64,000 nt of DNA from Okapia johnstoni. Taxonomy: Eukaryota > Chordata > Mammalia > Artiodactyla > Giraffidae. Where the stretch lies: positions 96,063,628-96,127,627 of the forward strand of contig CM044309.1 of assembly GCA_024291935.2 (NCBI GenBank). Direction: 5' to 3'. The position numbers were made by a program, and so were the translations under genes. The notes under the pieces were generated by a model that saw nothing but the letters and a program-made list of their open reading frames with translations, searched no databases and was not told where the DNA came from. This document shows, in pieces, positions 63,052-64,000 of the stretch (position 1 is its first letter; each line of letters begins with the position of its first letter).

Positions 63052-64000
63052 GTAATGACATGCTTTGGGGCCTTACTGTGAACTTGTGGGAGTTTTTGTT
63101 TGGTGTTTTGTGTTTTTGAAGGTGTCTGATTTCTGCAAGCTTCTATATTGAGATTTGAGTTGGGGGTTGGTGGCAGAAAGCTGATTAAAATTAAAAATGA
63201 ACATAAATTGATTTTGAGGTTCATTAGCACTTAATAAGAGCATTAAGATGCATTTGTGATCCTGGAGTTTCCTAAGATATACTCTTTATTGAATCTAGAA
63301 CTCATAAAAAGAATTGACTTGCATGAGAGGAAGGAACCATGTCCTCGTCTTACCTTGCTTATTGTTCAGCAGGCCCACACCATTGCAAAACTCCACAGGG
63401 CTGGTCATATAGTGTAAAGGAGGGCCTCTGGAGTTGCGCAGCAGCTGGTAGTACTGTTTGTTTTCTTATTTCTCCTAAAATAGTGTTTCATCTTATGATA
63501 AGTTCTCATCATATATATAAATAAAATTTAAGCATATTTAGTCCTGTGATTCAGTGACCTTGTATTGTGTTCATAAATAATTGATTCTAATTGTCATGCT
63601 TTTCTCCCCATTATTTTTGACAACTTGTAGTTTGAAATAATTTTGAAACTTAAAGAGAAAAGCTTTAAAGCTTTTCTTAGACCTTTCACTCAGGTTCACC
63701 ACTGGTTAACATTTTGGCTTATTTGCTTATCTGTTAATCTATGTATTAATTTTTTTCTTCATCATTCTTGAATAATCCCTTCCAAGTAAGTTGCAGACAT
63801 CTTGCCTGTCCGCCCCTAAATACTTGACTGAGTATTCCTAAAGACAAATACAATCTCCTCCATAATCACAAAAAACATTATTAATTCAGGAAGTTTAACA
63901 TTGATGCAATGCTCATATATACAGTCTAAATTCAGATGTCATCAATGGTCTTAATTATAAGACGTGGTTTGCTTTTTATCATTCAGAATTCAGTTCAGGA
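63052..64000 (+). other. TRAPPC8: TRAPPC8 intron right of E25 (5' part)
   Basis: Nothing recognised to about 63600, then an L1M 3' remnant to the edge. No further exon found. Confidence 0.87.
63600..64000. mobile_element. Ancient L1M 3' UTR remnant, running off the window edge
   Basis: TTTCACTCAGGTTCACCACTG, GGTTAACATTTTGGC, AAGTTGCAGACATCTTGCC and CAGGAAGTTTAACATTGATGC resemble the L1M 3' end also seen at 39430-39960. Confidence 0.55.

Larger units (their letters stand above)
59665..62949 (+). other. TRAPPC8: TRAPPC8 intron E24/E25 (3.3 kb)
   Basis: Poly-T run, L1M scrap (59930), truncated Bov-tA (60417), 40-bp duplication (61115) and antisense Bov-tA (61639). 61870-62949 has no recognised element. 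Confidence 0.88.

Noticed and set aside
1..64000. Search for CRISPR arrays, tRNA/rRNA genes, promoters with CpG islands or viral genes
   Set aside because: None seen. tRNA-like segments are SINE heads, and no CpG island, long LTR pair or retroviral coding motif was recognised by eye.

Overview
This window is ordinary nuclear DNA from a ruminant mammal, most likely a bovid. It is AT-rich and CpG-poor. It carries ruminant-type retroposons: BovB LINE copies, Bov-tA (tRNA-Glu head plus BovB-derived body) SINEs, Bov-A/Bov-A2 units and the wider cetartiodactyl CHR-type SINEs. Older L1M, MIR/L2-like and DNA-transposon remnants are also present. I cannot choose between cattle, buffalo, sheep, goat or a related species from sequence alone. 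There are no bacterial genes, CRISPR arrays, tRNA genes or rRNA genes.

A single host gene runs left to right across the whole window: TRAPPC8 (KIAA1012, the metazoan counterpart of yeast Trs85), the TRAPPIII-specific tethering subunit. I resolved 25 consecutive coding exons (E1 to E25 in window order, 1078 to 63051). All have AG acceptors and GT donors, and the reading phase is kept at every junction. They encode 1,227 residues, counting the first codon, which is split with an exon left of the window. The N-terminal coding exon(s) with the start codon lie to the left, and roughly the last 155 residues plus the stop lie to the right. Both window edges are therefore intronic.

Layout. 1-1077: 3' part of an intron with two opposed SINEs. 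1078-24631: exons E1-E9. The intron E8/E9 holds an antisense SUMO2 retrocopy (about 20620-21415) whose 95-codon frame is still open but which has lost the first glycine of the conjugating di-Gly. 24632-30877: intron E9/E10, with the largest BovB copy (25690-28454), itself interrupted by a tiny BovB tail. 30878-48340: exons E10-E18. 48341-63051: exons E19-E25, including the largest exon (443 bp). 63052-64000: intron with L1M remnant.

The only protein-level job encoded here is that of TRAPPC8. The rest is intron, mobile-element debris, simple repeats and small local duplications. I found no convincing previously undescribed system. The most interesting items are the SUMO2-like retro-ORF without a di-Gly, a CpG-dense 50-60 bp insert with an A-tail and flanking repeats (48464-48522), a BovB-in-BovB nested tail, recurrent perfect GTAAGT decoy donors inside TRAPPC8 exons, a tandem CAG/TAG acceptor and a candidate poison exon.
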